A DNA stretch of 49,514 bases from an uncultured Bacilli bacterium. GTDB lineage: Bacteria > Bacillota_I > Bacilli_A > RF39 > UBA660. The notes below the pieces were generated by a model. The model made no database searches, was not told the DNA's origin, and was given only the letters and a program-made list of their open reading frames with translations. The position numbers were made by a program, and so were the translations under genes. Position 1 is the stretch's first letter; each line of letters begins with the position of its first letter. Location: contig CANQKO010000007.1 in assembly GCA_947624505.1 (NCBI GenBank), positions 1 through 49,514 on the forward strand, written 5' to 3'. Shown here piece by piece: positions 8,621 to 16,120 of the stretch.

Positions 8621-10387
8621 TTGTGTGGAATAGTAGGCTATATAGGTAAAAATAAAGCTTTACCTAGAGTTTTAACTGGCCTTAAATTTTTAGAATATCG
8701 GGGTTATGATTCAGCCGGAGTGGCTTATATTATTGATAATGAAATTAAAATAACTAAAGAAGTAGGAAGAATTAGTTCTTTAGAAAAACTAATTGATGAA
8801 GATAGCAATTCATATGTGGCTATTGGTCATACTAGATGGGCAACGCACGGGGAACCTAGTGTTAGTAATTCTCATCCCCATCGGGTTGGTAAATTTACGG
8901 TTGTCCATAATGGTATTATTGAAAATTATTTAAAATTAAAAGAAGATTTAAAAAAGAAAGGGATAACTTTTTTATCTTCTACCGATACCGAGGTAATTCC
9001 TGCTCTTCTTGATTACTATTATAAAGAAGAAAAGAATATTTTAAAAACAATTAAAAAAGTTATTAACATCTTAGATGGCAGTTTTGCCTTAGGAATTATT
9101 TGTGATGATGATAAAAATAATTTATATGCCGTAAGAAGAGGGAGCCCTTTAATTGTGGCTAAAGATAAAGATGGAATGTTTTTAGCTAGTGATGTTCCCG
9201 CTATATTAAGTTATACTAATAAATATATATTATTAGATAATGACGAAATAGTAAAAATTGGGGAAGATCGTTATCAAGTATATGATCAAAATTTAAAAGA
9301 AAAAGAAAAAGAATTAAAAACTTTTGAAGGATCTTATGATGCAGCGATGCTTAATGGTTATCCACATTATATGTTAAAAGAGATTTGTGAAGAAGAAAAA
9401 GTTTTCTTAGATACTTTAAATTATTATGTTCAGAATAATACTTTTAAAGATAATATCCCTGAATTTAAACATTATAAAAATATTCATATCGTAGCTTGTG
9501 GAAGTGCTTATTATGTTGGTTGTATTGGTAAAAGTTTAATTGAAGAATATGCAGGTATTCCTGTTTATGTAGAAGTAGCATCAGAATATCGTTATAAGCG
9601 AAATTTTTATGATGAAAATACGTTAGTTATTGTTATTAGCCAATCAGGAGAAACAGCTGACTCGCTTGAAGCTTTAAGAAAAGCTAATAAAGATGGTATT
9701 GATACGCTTGCAATTGTTAACGTTGTTTTATCATCTATTGCCAGAGAAGCTAAGTATACTTTATATGTTAAAGCTGGTCCTGAAATTGCGGTTGCAACAA
9801 CCAAAGCCTTTTTAGCTCAAACAACTTTAATGGCTCTTTTAGCTGTTAAACTAGCTAAAAAAGAGGAATTATTAAAAGAATTCCAAGGATTAGATAAAAA
9901 AATTAAAGAACTTCTTAATCGAAGTTATTTAGATTATGCTTTAGATATATATCAAAAAGATAATGCTTTCTTTATTGGTCGTTTAGTTGATTATGCCCTA
10001 TGTTTAGAAGGCAGTTTAAAATTAAAAGAAACAGCTTATATCAATAGTATGGCTTTTCAAGCTGGTGAATTAAAACACGGGACTATTTCTTTAATTGATA
10101 AAGGTACACCGGTTATAGGTATTTGTACTAATAGTAGTATTGCTCCAAAAACAATTAGTAATCTAAAAGAAGTTGCGGCAAGAGGGGCATATATAATTTA
10201 TATAACTAATGAAAAAGTAAACGATGAATTTTATAATAAGGTAATCTATATTCCTAAAGTTCATAATATAGTTACACCTATTTTGGCAGTTATTCCACTC
10301 CAACTTATTAGTTATGAAGTTGCTAAACTTCGGGGTTGTGATATCGATAAGCCAAGAAATTTAGCTAAATCTGTCACTGTTGAATAA
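8621..10387 (+). CDS. glmS: Glutamine-fructose-6-phosphate aminotransferase
   Basis: Makes glucosamine-6-phosphate from fructose-6-phosphate and glutamine, the first step to UDP-GlcNAc for peptidoglycan. The start is the TTG at 8621, not the TTG at 8603: this gives M-C-G-I-V-G, placing the nucleophile Cys directly after the initiator, as the N-terminal amidohydrolase mechanism requires, and the SD GAAAGGA (8605-8611) is properly spaced. The glutaminase domain (about 1-235) shows HTRWATHG and the HNGIIENY motif. Two SIS sugar-isomerase domains follow, with SQSGETADS and the C-terminal KPRNLAKSVTVE. Length 588 aa is near normal. Expression is controlled by the upstream ribozyme. Confidence 0.97.
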   Translation: MCGIVGYIGKNKALPRVLTGLKFLEYRGYDSAGVAYIIDNEIKITKEVGRISSLEKLIDEDSNSYVAIGHTRWATHGEPSVSNSHPHRVGKFTVVHNGIIENYLKLKEDLKKKGITFLSSTDTEVIPALLDYYYKEEKNILKTIKKVINILDGSFALGIICDDDKNNLYAVRRGSPLIVAKDKDGMFLASDVPAILSYTNKYILLDNDEIVKIGEDRYQVYDQNLKEKEKELKTFEGSYDAAMLNGYPHYMLKEICEEEKVFLDTLNYYVQNNTFKDNIPEFKHYKNIHIVACGSAYYVGCIGKSLIEEYAGIPVYVEVASEYRYKRNFYDENTLVIVISQSGETADSLEALRKANKDGIDTLAIVNVVLSSIAREAKYTLYVKAGPEIAVATTKAFLAQTTLMALLAVKLAKKEELLKEFQGLDKKIKELLNRSYLDYALDIYQKDNAFFIGRLVDYALCLEGSLKLKETAYINSMAFQAGELKHGTISLIDKGTPVIGICTNSSIAPKTISNLKEVAARGAYIIYITNEKVNDEFYNKVIYIPKVHNIVTPILAVIPLQLISYEVAKLRGCDIDKPRNLAKSVTVE

Positions 10388-10394
10388 GATAAAT

Positions 10395-10423
10395 TTGCAA
10401 ATAAGTGTAATTTAATATATAAT
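10395..10423 (+). promoter_or_regulatory. Promoter of ysxC
   Basis: TTGCAA (10395-10400) and TATAAT (10418-10423) are separated by 17 bases. The transcript would begin about 10 bases before the ysxC SD GGTGAT (10430-10435) and probably covers ysxC, the prepilin gene and der. Confidence 0.7.
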
Positions 10424-10440
10424 TTAGTTGGTGATTTATT

Positions 10441-11028
10441 ATGCAAATCGATAATGTTAAAGAACCCATTATAGCAATTAGAATAAGCCAATATCCAACT
10501 GATAACTTAGATGAATTTCTACTTTTAGGACGTAGTAATGTTGGTAAGAGTAGTTTTATCAACACTTTAATTGAAAGAAAAAACTTTGCTAGGACTTCAT
10601 CTAAACCTGGTAAAACCCAAACATTAAATTTTTATTTAGTTAATGATAAATTTTATTTAGTTGATGTTCCTGGTTATGGTTTTGCTAGTGTTTCTAAAGA
10701 TACCCAAAAGAAATTCGGCTTAATGATTGAAGATTATTTAAAAACAAGAGAAAATCTAAAGAATGTTTTCTTACTTGTCGATTATCGTCATAAACCAACC
10801 GAAGATGATATTTTAATGTATAACTTCTTAAAATATTATAATTTAAATATTACTATTGTTGCTACTAAATATGATAAAATAACGAAAAATAATCGGGCTA
10901 AACAAGATAAGCTTATTAGAAATGCCTTTGATTTAAAAGAAGATGAGACCTTTATCCCTTGGTCAACGATAACTAAAAAAGGGCGAAATGAAGTATTAGC
11001 GATTATTAATAATAATTTAACTAAATAG
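10441..11028 (+). CDS. ysxC: Ribosome-assembly GTPase YsxC/EngB
   Basis: Essential TrmE-Era-EngA-family GTPase needed for 50S ribosomal subunit assembly. It shows G1 GRSNVGKSS (about 29-37), a switch region with SKPGKTQTLNFY, G3 DVPGYG, and G4 TKYDK. At 195 aa it is full length. It opens a cluster with an 8-base gap to the prepilin-like gene and then der, another 50S-assembly GTPase, so two ribosome-assembly factors are probably co-transcribed. Confidence 0.96.
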   Translation: MQIDNVKEPIIAIRISQYPTDNLDEFLLLGRSNVGKSSFINTLIERKNFARTSSKPGKTQTLNFYLVNDKFYLVDVPGYGFASVSKDTQKKFGLMIEDYLKTRENLKNVFLLVDYRHKPTEDDILMYNFLKYYNLNITIVATKYDKITKNNRAKQDKLIRNAFDLKEDETFIPWSTITKKGRNEVLAIINNNLTK

Positions 11029-11036
11029 AGGGAGTT

Positions 11037-11480
11037 ATGAATAAGAAGGGATTTACTTTAATTGAACTTTTAGCTGTTATTACTTTACTTGGGTTAATTT
11101 TAGCCATAAGTGTACCATCCGTATCATTTATTAATAAAAGTATAAAAGATAATCTTTTAAATACTAAGATAAAATTAATTGAAGAGTATGCTATATTGTA
11201 TGGGGAAGATAATCTTTCATCATTAAAAGAAAGTAATAAAACTTATGATAATAATCGTTGTATAACAATAATTGTAAGCTCTTTAGTACCTAATTATCTA
11301 GATGCTGATAATGATAATTATTGTAATACTTTAAATGGTAGTAATTTGGGATGTATCACTGATCCTAGTAATAAAGAAGCATTTTTAGATAAAGAAGAGA
11401 TAATTATTTATCTAAAAGATAATAAAGTAAAAGCACGTTTTAATAAAGATCATATATATAATTGTAGAGTAGGGGGATAA
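11037..11480 (+). CDS. Orphan type IV prepilin-like protein
   Basis: The N-terminus KKGFTLIELLAVITLLGLI is a textbook class III signal: cleavage expected before Phe after Lys-Gly, Glu at mature position 5, and a hydrophobic helix (about residues 6-30). The rest (147 aa total) is a small soluble domain with four cysteines (near residues 79, 100, 109 and 143), which could form disulphides. Family knowledge suggests a pseudopilin for competence (ComGC-like) or secretion, but no prepilin peptidase, ATPase or membrane-platform gene is nearby. It lies 8 bases after ysxC and 2 bases before der and must depend on machinery encoded elsewhere. Confidence 0.85.
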   Translation: MNKKGFTLIELLAVITLLGLILAISVPSVSFINKSIKDNLLNTKIKLIEEYAILYGEDNLSSLKESNKTYDNNRCITIIVSSLVPNYLDADNDNYCNTLNGSNLGCITDPSNKEAFLDKEEIIIYLKDNKVKARFNKDHIYNCRVGG

Positions 11481-11482
11481 TA

Positions 11483-12796
11483 ATGAAAACGGTTTGTTTA
11501 ATTGGTCGACCTAATGTTGGTAAAAGTAGTATTTTTAATCGGTTGATTAAAGAGAAAAAAGCAATTATTTCGGATAGTCCAGGGGTAACTAGAGATAGAA
11601 TATATGGCATAGTTACTTATAATGATAAAAAGTTTAGTCTAATTGATACAGGTGGTATTAGTGATGATAATGCTGATTTTGAAAAAGATATAATTACTCA
11701 AGCTAGTTTTGCTATTGATGAAGCTGACACCATTTTATTTGTTGTTGATGGGCTAGAAGATTTAACACCCCAAGATAAAAAAATCAGAAATATTCTTAAG
11801 AAAAGTAATAAAGAAGTAATTGTTTTAGTTAATAAAATAGATAATCCTAAAAGAATGGATAATATTTATAATTATTATGAATTAGGTTTTGCTCAAGTTT
11901 TAGGGGTTTCTGCTGAACATAATATTGGTTTTAAAGAGCTTCTTGATTTAATAACTAAAGATATTGCTGTTTTAGAAGATTCTTCTGATGATACTTTAAA
12001 ATTTTGTTTTGTAGGTAGACCTAATGTTGGTAAAAGTTCTTTAATTAATGCTTTATTAAATGAAGAAAGAGTAATTGTTAGTGATATGGCTGGGACAACA
12101 AGAGATGCTGTTGATACTACTTTTACTTATAATAATGAAAAATATATTATCACTGATACAGCGGGAATGCGTAAAAAAGGCAAAGTATACGAAGAATTAG
12201 AAAAATATAGTTTAATGCGCAGTATGAAAGCCATTGATAAAAGTGATGTTTGTGTTTTAGTAATTGATGCTCAAAGTGGCATAATTGAACACGATAAACA
12301 TATTTTATCTTACTGTATTGATGCTGGTAAAGGTATAGTTATTTGTGTTAATAAATGGGATACTGTTAAAGACCCTAATGAAGATTTAAAAAGATGGCAA
12401 CAAGAATTAGAAGTATATTTTAAATTTGTTCCTTATATTAACTTTGTTTTTACTTCAGCTAAAACGAAGAAAAGATTAAATACTTTAATGCCGGAAGTTA
12501 TTAAAGCTTATGAAAATAACCATAAAGAAATTAAAACTAGTTTACTTAATGATGTTATTATGGAAGCTACCTCTTTGCACGAACCACCATCATATAAGGG
12601 TAAAAGATTAAAAATATATTTTACCCATCAAACAGGAAAGAGACCACCAAAGTTTACTTTTAATGTTAATAACAAAAAGTTAGTTCATTTTAGTTATGAA
12701 AGATATTTAGAAAATAAATTAAGAAGTGCTTTTGATTTAGTTGGTACCCCGATAATATTACAATTTAAAAATAAAAATGAAGATAAAATAGATTAG
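11483..12796 (+). CDS. der: Ribosome-assembly GTPase Der (EngA)
   Basis: Double-GTPase required for 50S maturation. Two Ras-like domains each begin with GRPNVGKSS (residues 8-16 and again near 180), with DTGG and DTAG G3 motifs and NKID and NKWD G4 motifs. A C-terminal KH-like domain (about 350-437) follows. Length 437 aa is standard. The SD is AGGGGG just upstream. The gene ends in a strong terminator that directly precedes the retron promoter. Confidence 0.97.
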   Translation: MKTVCLIGRPNVGKSSIFNRLIKEKKAIISDSPGVTRDRIYGIVTYNDKKFSLIDTGGISDDNADFEKDIITQASFAIDEADTILFVVDGLEDLTPQDKKIRNILKKSNKEVIVLVNKIDNPKRMDNIYNYYELGFAQVLGVSAEHNIGFKELLDLITKDIAVLEDSSDDTLKFCFVGRPNVGKSSLINALLNEERVIVSDMAGTTRDAVDTTFTYNNEKYIITDTAGMRKKGKVYEELEKYSLMRSMKAIDKSDVCVLVIDAQSGIIEHDKHILSYCIDAGKGIVICVNKWDTVKDPNEDLKRWQQELEVYFKFVPYINFVFTSAKTKKRLNTLMPEVIKAYENNHKEIKTSLLNDVIMEATSLHEPPSYKGKRLKIYFTHQTGKRPPKFTFNVNNKKLVHFSYERYLENKLRSAFDLVGTPIILQFKNKNEDKID

Positions 12797-12822
12797 TAGA
12801 TTGTGTTTACTAATCTATTTTT
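12785..12822 (+). terminator. Intrinsic terminator of der
   Basis: A perfect 14-base-pair stem, 12785-12798 with 12808-12821, closes a 9-base loop and is followed by T residues. The der stop codon lies in the 5' arm. The -35 of the retron promoter overlaps its 3' arm. Confidence 0.9.
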
Positions 12823-12834
12823 ATAGTTTATAAT
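12806..12834 (+). promoter_or_regulatory. Promoter of the retron
   Basis: TTTACT (12806-12811) and TATAAT (12829-12834) with a 17-base spacer. The expected transcription start (about 12840-12842) falls at the beginning of the a1 segment of the retron RNA, as needed for a precise 5' end. Confidence 0.65.
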
Positions 12835-12837
12835 AAG

Positions 12838-12993
12838 TTTGCAGTAGCGTTTTTATCATACTTTAACGAGTCGTTAAGGAGATTTTTTAATTATAGCTAT
12901 TAATTGTAATATTCCAAAGGGCAACACTACACTTTGTGTAGACGCTTATCGCTTAAGCCCCTTTCCATATTACAATATTTTTAGTACTGCAGA
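12838..12993 (+). ncRNA. Retron msr-msd non-coding RNA
   Basis: Template and primer RNA for the reverse transcriptase. The a1 arm (12838-12846, tttgcagta) pairs with the a2 arm (12985-12993, tactgcaga): seven Watson-Crick pairs plus G-U and A-U. Directly after a1 comes AGC (12846-12848), whose G12847 is the expected branching guanosine. The msr part has a hairpin CTTTAAC/GTTAAGG (12861-12867 with 12873-12879). The msd is a long stem: 12903-12912 pairs perfectly with 12967-12976, then AAAGGG (12916-12921) with CCCTTT (12959-12964). The stem opens into two small hairpins, ctacac/gtgtag (12927-12941) and gctta/taagc (12944-12958). This layout and its position before the RT are the retron signature. 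Confidence 0.85.
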
Positions 12994-13007
12994 TGGAGGT
13001 AGTAGAA

Positions 13008-13964
13008 ATGTGGAAGTACACTGGGGTTAAAGAATGTAATGAATTTTTACTATCTCTTCATTTAATAAGTGAAGAAAATCACAAAAAATATATTAAAACT
13101 ATTTATGGAATAGCTAATAATATTCCAAATAATTATAGAATATTTAAAATTAAAAAAAGAAGGGGAGGACATAGGACCATTTATGAACCAAAGCCTATGT
13201 TAAAATATATTCAAAAGCAAATTTTATCATCACTTTTAAATGAGCAAAGAATATCTAATTATGCTAAAGCTTATCATAAAAATATTAGTCTAAAAGATAA
13301 TGCTCTACCTCATTTAAATAAAAAGATAATTTTAAAATTAGATATTAAAAACTTTTTTAATAGTATATCTTTTTTAGATGTTTATAATGCTTGTTTTCCT
13401 CTTTATTTATATCCGGCGCCAGTTGGAATCATCTTAACTTATCTTTGTACTTATCAAGGTCATTTAGTTGAAGGTGCTCCAACTTCAGCTTATATATCTA
13501 ACTTAGTAATGCAAGATTTAGATGAACAAATAGGTTTATGGTGCTCTAATAAAAATATTGCTTATACAAGATATTCAGATGATTTTACTTTTTCGGGTGA
13601 TTTTAATCCTCGAGAAGTAATTGAGGTAGTAAAAAAATTACTAAATAAAAAGGGTTTAAAATTAAATAATAAGAAAACAAAAGTCATAAAAAACTCGCAA
13701 TGTCAAAATGTTACAGGAATAGTTGTTAATGAAAAATTGCAAGTAAGTAGTAAAAAAAGAAAGATGCTAAGACAAGAAATATATTATATAAAAAAATATG
13801 GTATCAAATCTCATTTAGAAAAAAGAGGACTTAATTATACTAGTAAAGAGTATTTAAATATTTTATATGGCAAGATATTATATGTTTTACAAATAAATGC
13901 TGCTGATAAAGAATTTAATAGTTATAAAAAATATCTTAGTGATTTAATCAAAAAGATAAAATAA
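13008..13964 (+). CDS. Retron reverse transcriptase
   Basis: RNA-directed DNA polymerase that makes msDNA from the upstream msr-msd RNA. Retron-specific motifs are present: NALPH (NAxxH, residues 98-102) and VTG (235-237). The polymerase core shows LDIKNFF (about 111-117), GAPTSAYISN (156-165) and the catalytic YSDD (189-192). A lysine-rich thumb follows (to residue 318). The start is ATG 13008: an ATG at 12993 lies inside a2 and before the SD GGAGGT (12995-13000), which is 7 bases from 13008. No fused effector domain is present and the next gene (alr) is convergent 8 bases away, so no effector is encoded alongside. In known retrons RT, msDNA and an effector form an anti-phage unit. Confidence 0.95.
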   Translation: MWKYTGVKECNEFLLSLHLISEENHKKYIKTIYGIANNIPNNYRIFKIKKRRGGHRTIYEPKPMLKYIQKQILSSLLNEQRISNYAKAYHKNISLKDNALPHLNKKIILKLDIKNFFNSISFLDVYNACFPLYLYPAPVGIILTYLCTYQGHLVEGAPTSAYISNLVMQDLDEQIGLWCSNKNIAYTRYSDDFTFSGDFNPREVIEVVKKLLNKKGLKLNNKKTKVIKNSQCQNVTGIVVNEKLQVSSKKRKMLRQEIYYIKKYGIKSHLEKRGLNYTSKEYLNILYGKILYVLQINAADKEFNSYKKYLSDLIKKIK

Positions 13965-13991
13965 AAAAGAATTTACTCAACATAAATTCTT
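13961..13991 (-). terminator. Terminator of alr
   Basis: TAAATTCTT (13983-13991) pairs with AAGAATTTA (13967-13975) around a 7-base loop. On the minus strand it is followed by a run of T (13966-13961). It overlaps the alr stop region and abuts the RT stop codon. Confidence 0.75.
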
Positions 13992-15034
13992 GGGACTCTT
14001 TTACCAATGCTACAAATAACTTCATAAGTAATGGTATCTAAATGTTTAGCAATTTTTCTAATGTGTTCAATGTCTTTTATAATGGTAACCTTATCACCTA
14101 TTTTAACTGATTCATCTACTTTAACAAATAACATATCCATACAAATATTACCAACAATAGGGTATTCTTTATTATTTATATAAACACATCGGCCAGTATT
14201 TTTTCTTATAATACCATCAGCATAACCAATGGGAATAACCGCAATAAGTTCTTTGCCATTTGCTTTATAAGCCCCATTATAACCAACTGTTTCATTATTT
14301 ACTTCATTTATTTGAAGAACTTTACTATAAAGACTAAAAGTGCTTAAAAAATCATTATCAATGGTATCTTGTAAACCATAAATAGCAATACCAATCCGAC
14401 AACCATTTTGATAAGGCCTTTTTTCATAACGCATTGTAGCATCACTGGCGGTTAAATGAACAATAGGAATATTTTTTAAATCAATATTTTTCGTATCTTC
14501 TTCAAATCTTTGGAATTGTTTATTAGTATCATTTTCATTGGTGGCATTATAAATATGAGTATAAATACCTTCTAAAATTAAATTGCTTTTCAAAATTTTA
14601 TTATAAGATGCTGTAATATCTTCTTCATTATTTAACCCTAGACGATTCATTCCAGTATCAACTTTAAGATGAACTTTTAAATTATGGGGATTTATTTTAA
14701 GTAACTCATTTAAATATTCTTTATTACTAATTGTAATCGTAATATTATATTTTAAACATAAGGGAATAAAATTAATGGCAATAGTCTCTAAACATAAAAT
14801 AGGGATAGAAGCAATATGTTTTCTTATTTCAATTGCTTCTTCTAAACTAGAAACAGCTAGATAATTACAACCAGCATCAACAATACTTTTAACAGTTAAA
14901 ATATGAAAGTGACCATAAGAATCAGCTTTAACAACCCCAATATAATATTTATAATTATTATATTTTTTAATAAATGTTTGAACATTTTTCTTAATATTAG
15001 TTAAATTAACTTCAACATAGGTATTTCTAAACAT
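13973..15034 (-). CDS. alr: Alanine racemase
   Basis: PLP enzyme interconverting L- and D-alanine for peptidoglycan and, in many Bacillota, teichoic-acid D-alanylation. The fold-III barrel carries the PLP lysine in VVKADSYGH (Lys36). The catalytic tyrosine is probably Tyr252 in VGYNGAY, and the conserved NICMDM is at about 297-302. At 353 aa it is slightly short. The SD GGAGATGG precedes the ATG. It converges on the retron RT. It is the obvious source of D-alanine if the dlt-like operon at 36-42 kb uses that substrate. Confidence 0.95.
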   Translation of the reverse strand: MFRNTYVEVNLTNIKKNVQTFIKKYNNYKYYIGVVKADSYGHFHILTVKSIVDAGCNYLAVSSLEEAIEIRKHIASIPILCLETIAINFIPLCLKYNITITISNKEYLNELLKINPHNLKVHLKVDTGMNRLGLNNEEDITASYNKILKSNLILEGIYTHIYNATNENDTNKQFQRFEEDTKNIDLKNIPIVHLTASDATMRYEKRPYQNGCRIGIAIYGLQDTIDNDFLSTFSLYSKVLQINEVNNETVGYNGAYKANGKELIAVIPIGYADGIIRKNTGRCVYINNKEYPIVGNICMDMLFVKVDESVKIGDKVTIIKDIEHIRKIAKHLDTITYEVICSIGKRVPRIYVE

Positions 15035-15168
15035 ATGATACCATCTCCATAATAAATTATATCAATAATATATCTTTTTAATCAATTTATTTTTTCAAAA
15101 TAGCCTTGAAATGAAATATATTTTGTGGTAATCTATATTATAGTAGGAATAAAGAGGTGCTTAATCGA

Positions 15169-16014
15169 ATGGAAGATTTTTTAAATAGATTATATAGTTA
15201 TGAATATTTTGGTACATATCTAATGATTTCAATTGCTGTTTTAATTTTATTATTTGTTATTATTTTATTTTTTGGTAAGAAAGATCAAAAGAAAAGAGAA
15301 ATTGAAGAAACGAAAAAATTACAACAAATAAAAAGTGAAGATGCCTTTAAAGAAGAAGATAATTCTTTAAAAGTCGAAACTGAAGAAATTAAAGAACCGG
15401 TTAAAGAAGAAAATCCGAGTGTTAATGAACCTGTTATTGTACCAAGTATTGAAAATATCACTCCAAATATAGAAAGTGAATCTCTTGATTCAGCAAGCGA
15501 TACTTTACCAAATATTCCTAATTCTCTAGAAGTTGAAAATTTAACAACAAATATTGAAACAGTTGAACAAGTAGAAAATGAAAATTTAGAAAAACCAGTT
15601 TTAAATGCGATACCAAATATTGAAGAAGAAAAAATAAGTGAAGGACCAGTTCTTGAGCCAGAAGAAGAGTTACCTTTAGTATTTGATTCAAGTGATGCAC
15701 CAGAAATTCCCGAATTTAATCTAGATGAAATCATTAGGAGTACTGTAGATACTAACAATATTGAACCAGCTAAAGACGAAATAGATAGTTTAACAATAGA
15801 AATGCCTAAAATAGAAGAAGCCCCAAAACCTAAAGAAGTATTTAGTTCAGTATTTGTCGAAGAAACACCAAAAGAAAAAGTTGAAGAATTAAAAAAAGAT
15901 GATGAAGAAGATTTTGAATTACCAACTTTAAAAAAAGAAAAAGTTGAAGTACCAGAAGAAATAGAACTACCAAGTCTTAATGATTTATCTGGTGAAAGTT
16001 ATAATATTAAGTAG
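15169..16014 (+). CDS. Membrane-anchored acidic, Glu/Pro-rich protein
   Basis: Not recognised as a named family. The N-terminus has one transmembrane helix (residues about 15-35), followed by a short Lys/Arg-rich stop-transfer segment, so the C-terminus should face the cytosol. The remaining 240 residues are low complexity, dominated by Glu, Pro, Ser, Ile and Asn, with repeated short phrases such as IENI, PNIP, PNIE and LEPEEE; probably disordered. ATG 15169 is chosen over GTG 15157, which lies inside the SD AGAGGTG. It is a single-gene unit ending in a strong terminator before parE. Architecture resembles cytoskeletal or cell-envelope scaffolding anchors, but no function can be assigned. Confidence 0.75.
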   Translation: MEDFLNRLYSYEYFGTYLMISIAVLILLFVIILFFGKKDQKKREIEETKKLQQIKSEDAFKEEDNSLKVETEEIKEPVKEENPSVNEPVIVPSIENITPNIESESLDSASDTLPNIPNSLEVENLTTNIETVEQVENENLEKPVLNAIPNIEEEKISEGPVLEPEEELPLVFDSSDAPEIPEFNLDEIIRSTVDTNNIEPAKDEIDSLTIEMPKIEEAPKPKEVFSSVFVEETPKEKVEELKKDDEEDFELPTLKKEKVEVPEEIELPSLNDLSGESYNIK

Positions 16015-16017
16015 ATC

Positions 16018-16041
16018 AAAGAGAAATTATTCTCTTTTTTT
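16018..16041 (+). terminator. Intrinsic terminator after the acidic anchor gene
   Basis: AAAGAGAA (16018-16025) pairs with TTCTCTTT (16030-16037) over a 4-base loop, followed by T to 16041. It isolates the upstream gene from parE-parC. Confidence 0.85.
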
Positions 16042-16073
16042 GTGGGTAAACGTCAAATTTTTTAAAGGAAAGT

Positions 16074-16102
16074 TGAAAATAAAGAATATCTTATGTTAAA
16101 AT
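16074..16102 (+). promoter_or_regulatory. Promoter of parE-parC
   Basis: TTGAAA (about 16073-16078) and TAAAAT (16097-16102), with a TG one base upstream of the -10 (extended -10), lie 20 bases ahead of the parE start. Confidence 0.55.
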
Positions 16103-16120
16103 GGTTATGGTGAATAGAAT

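Noticed and set aside
12993-13007. ATG at 12993 as the start of the reverse transcriptase
   Set aside because: It lies in the a2 arm and before the SD GGAGGT; ATG 13008 is correctly spaced.
13973-15034. Alanine racemase as the retron effector
   Set aside because: It is a complete housekeeping enzyme on the opposite strand with its own terminator, convergent with the RT.
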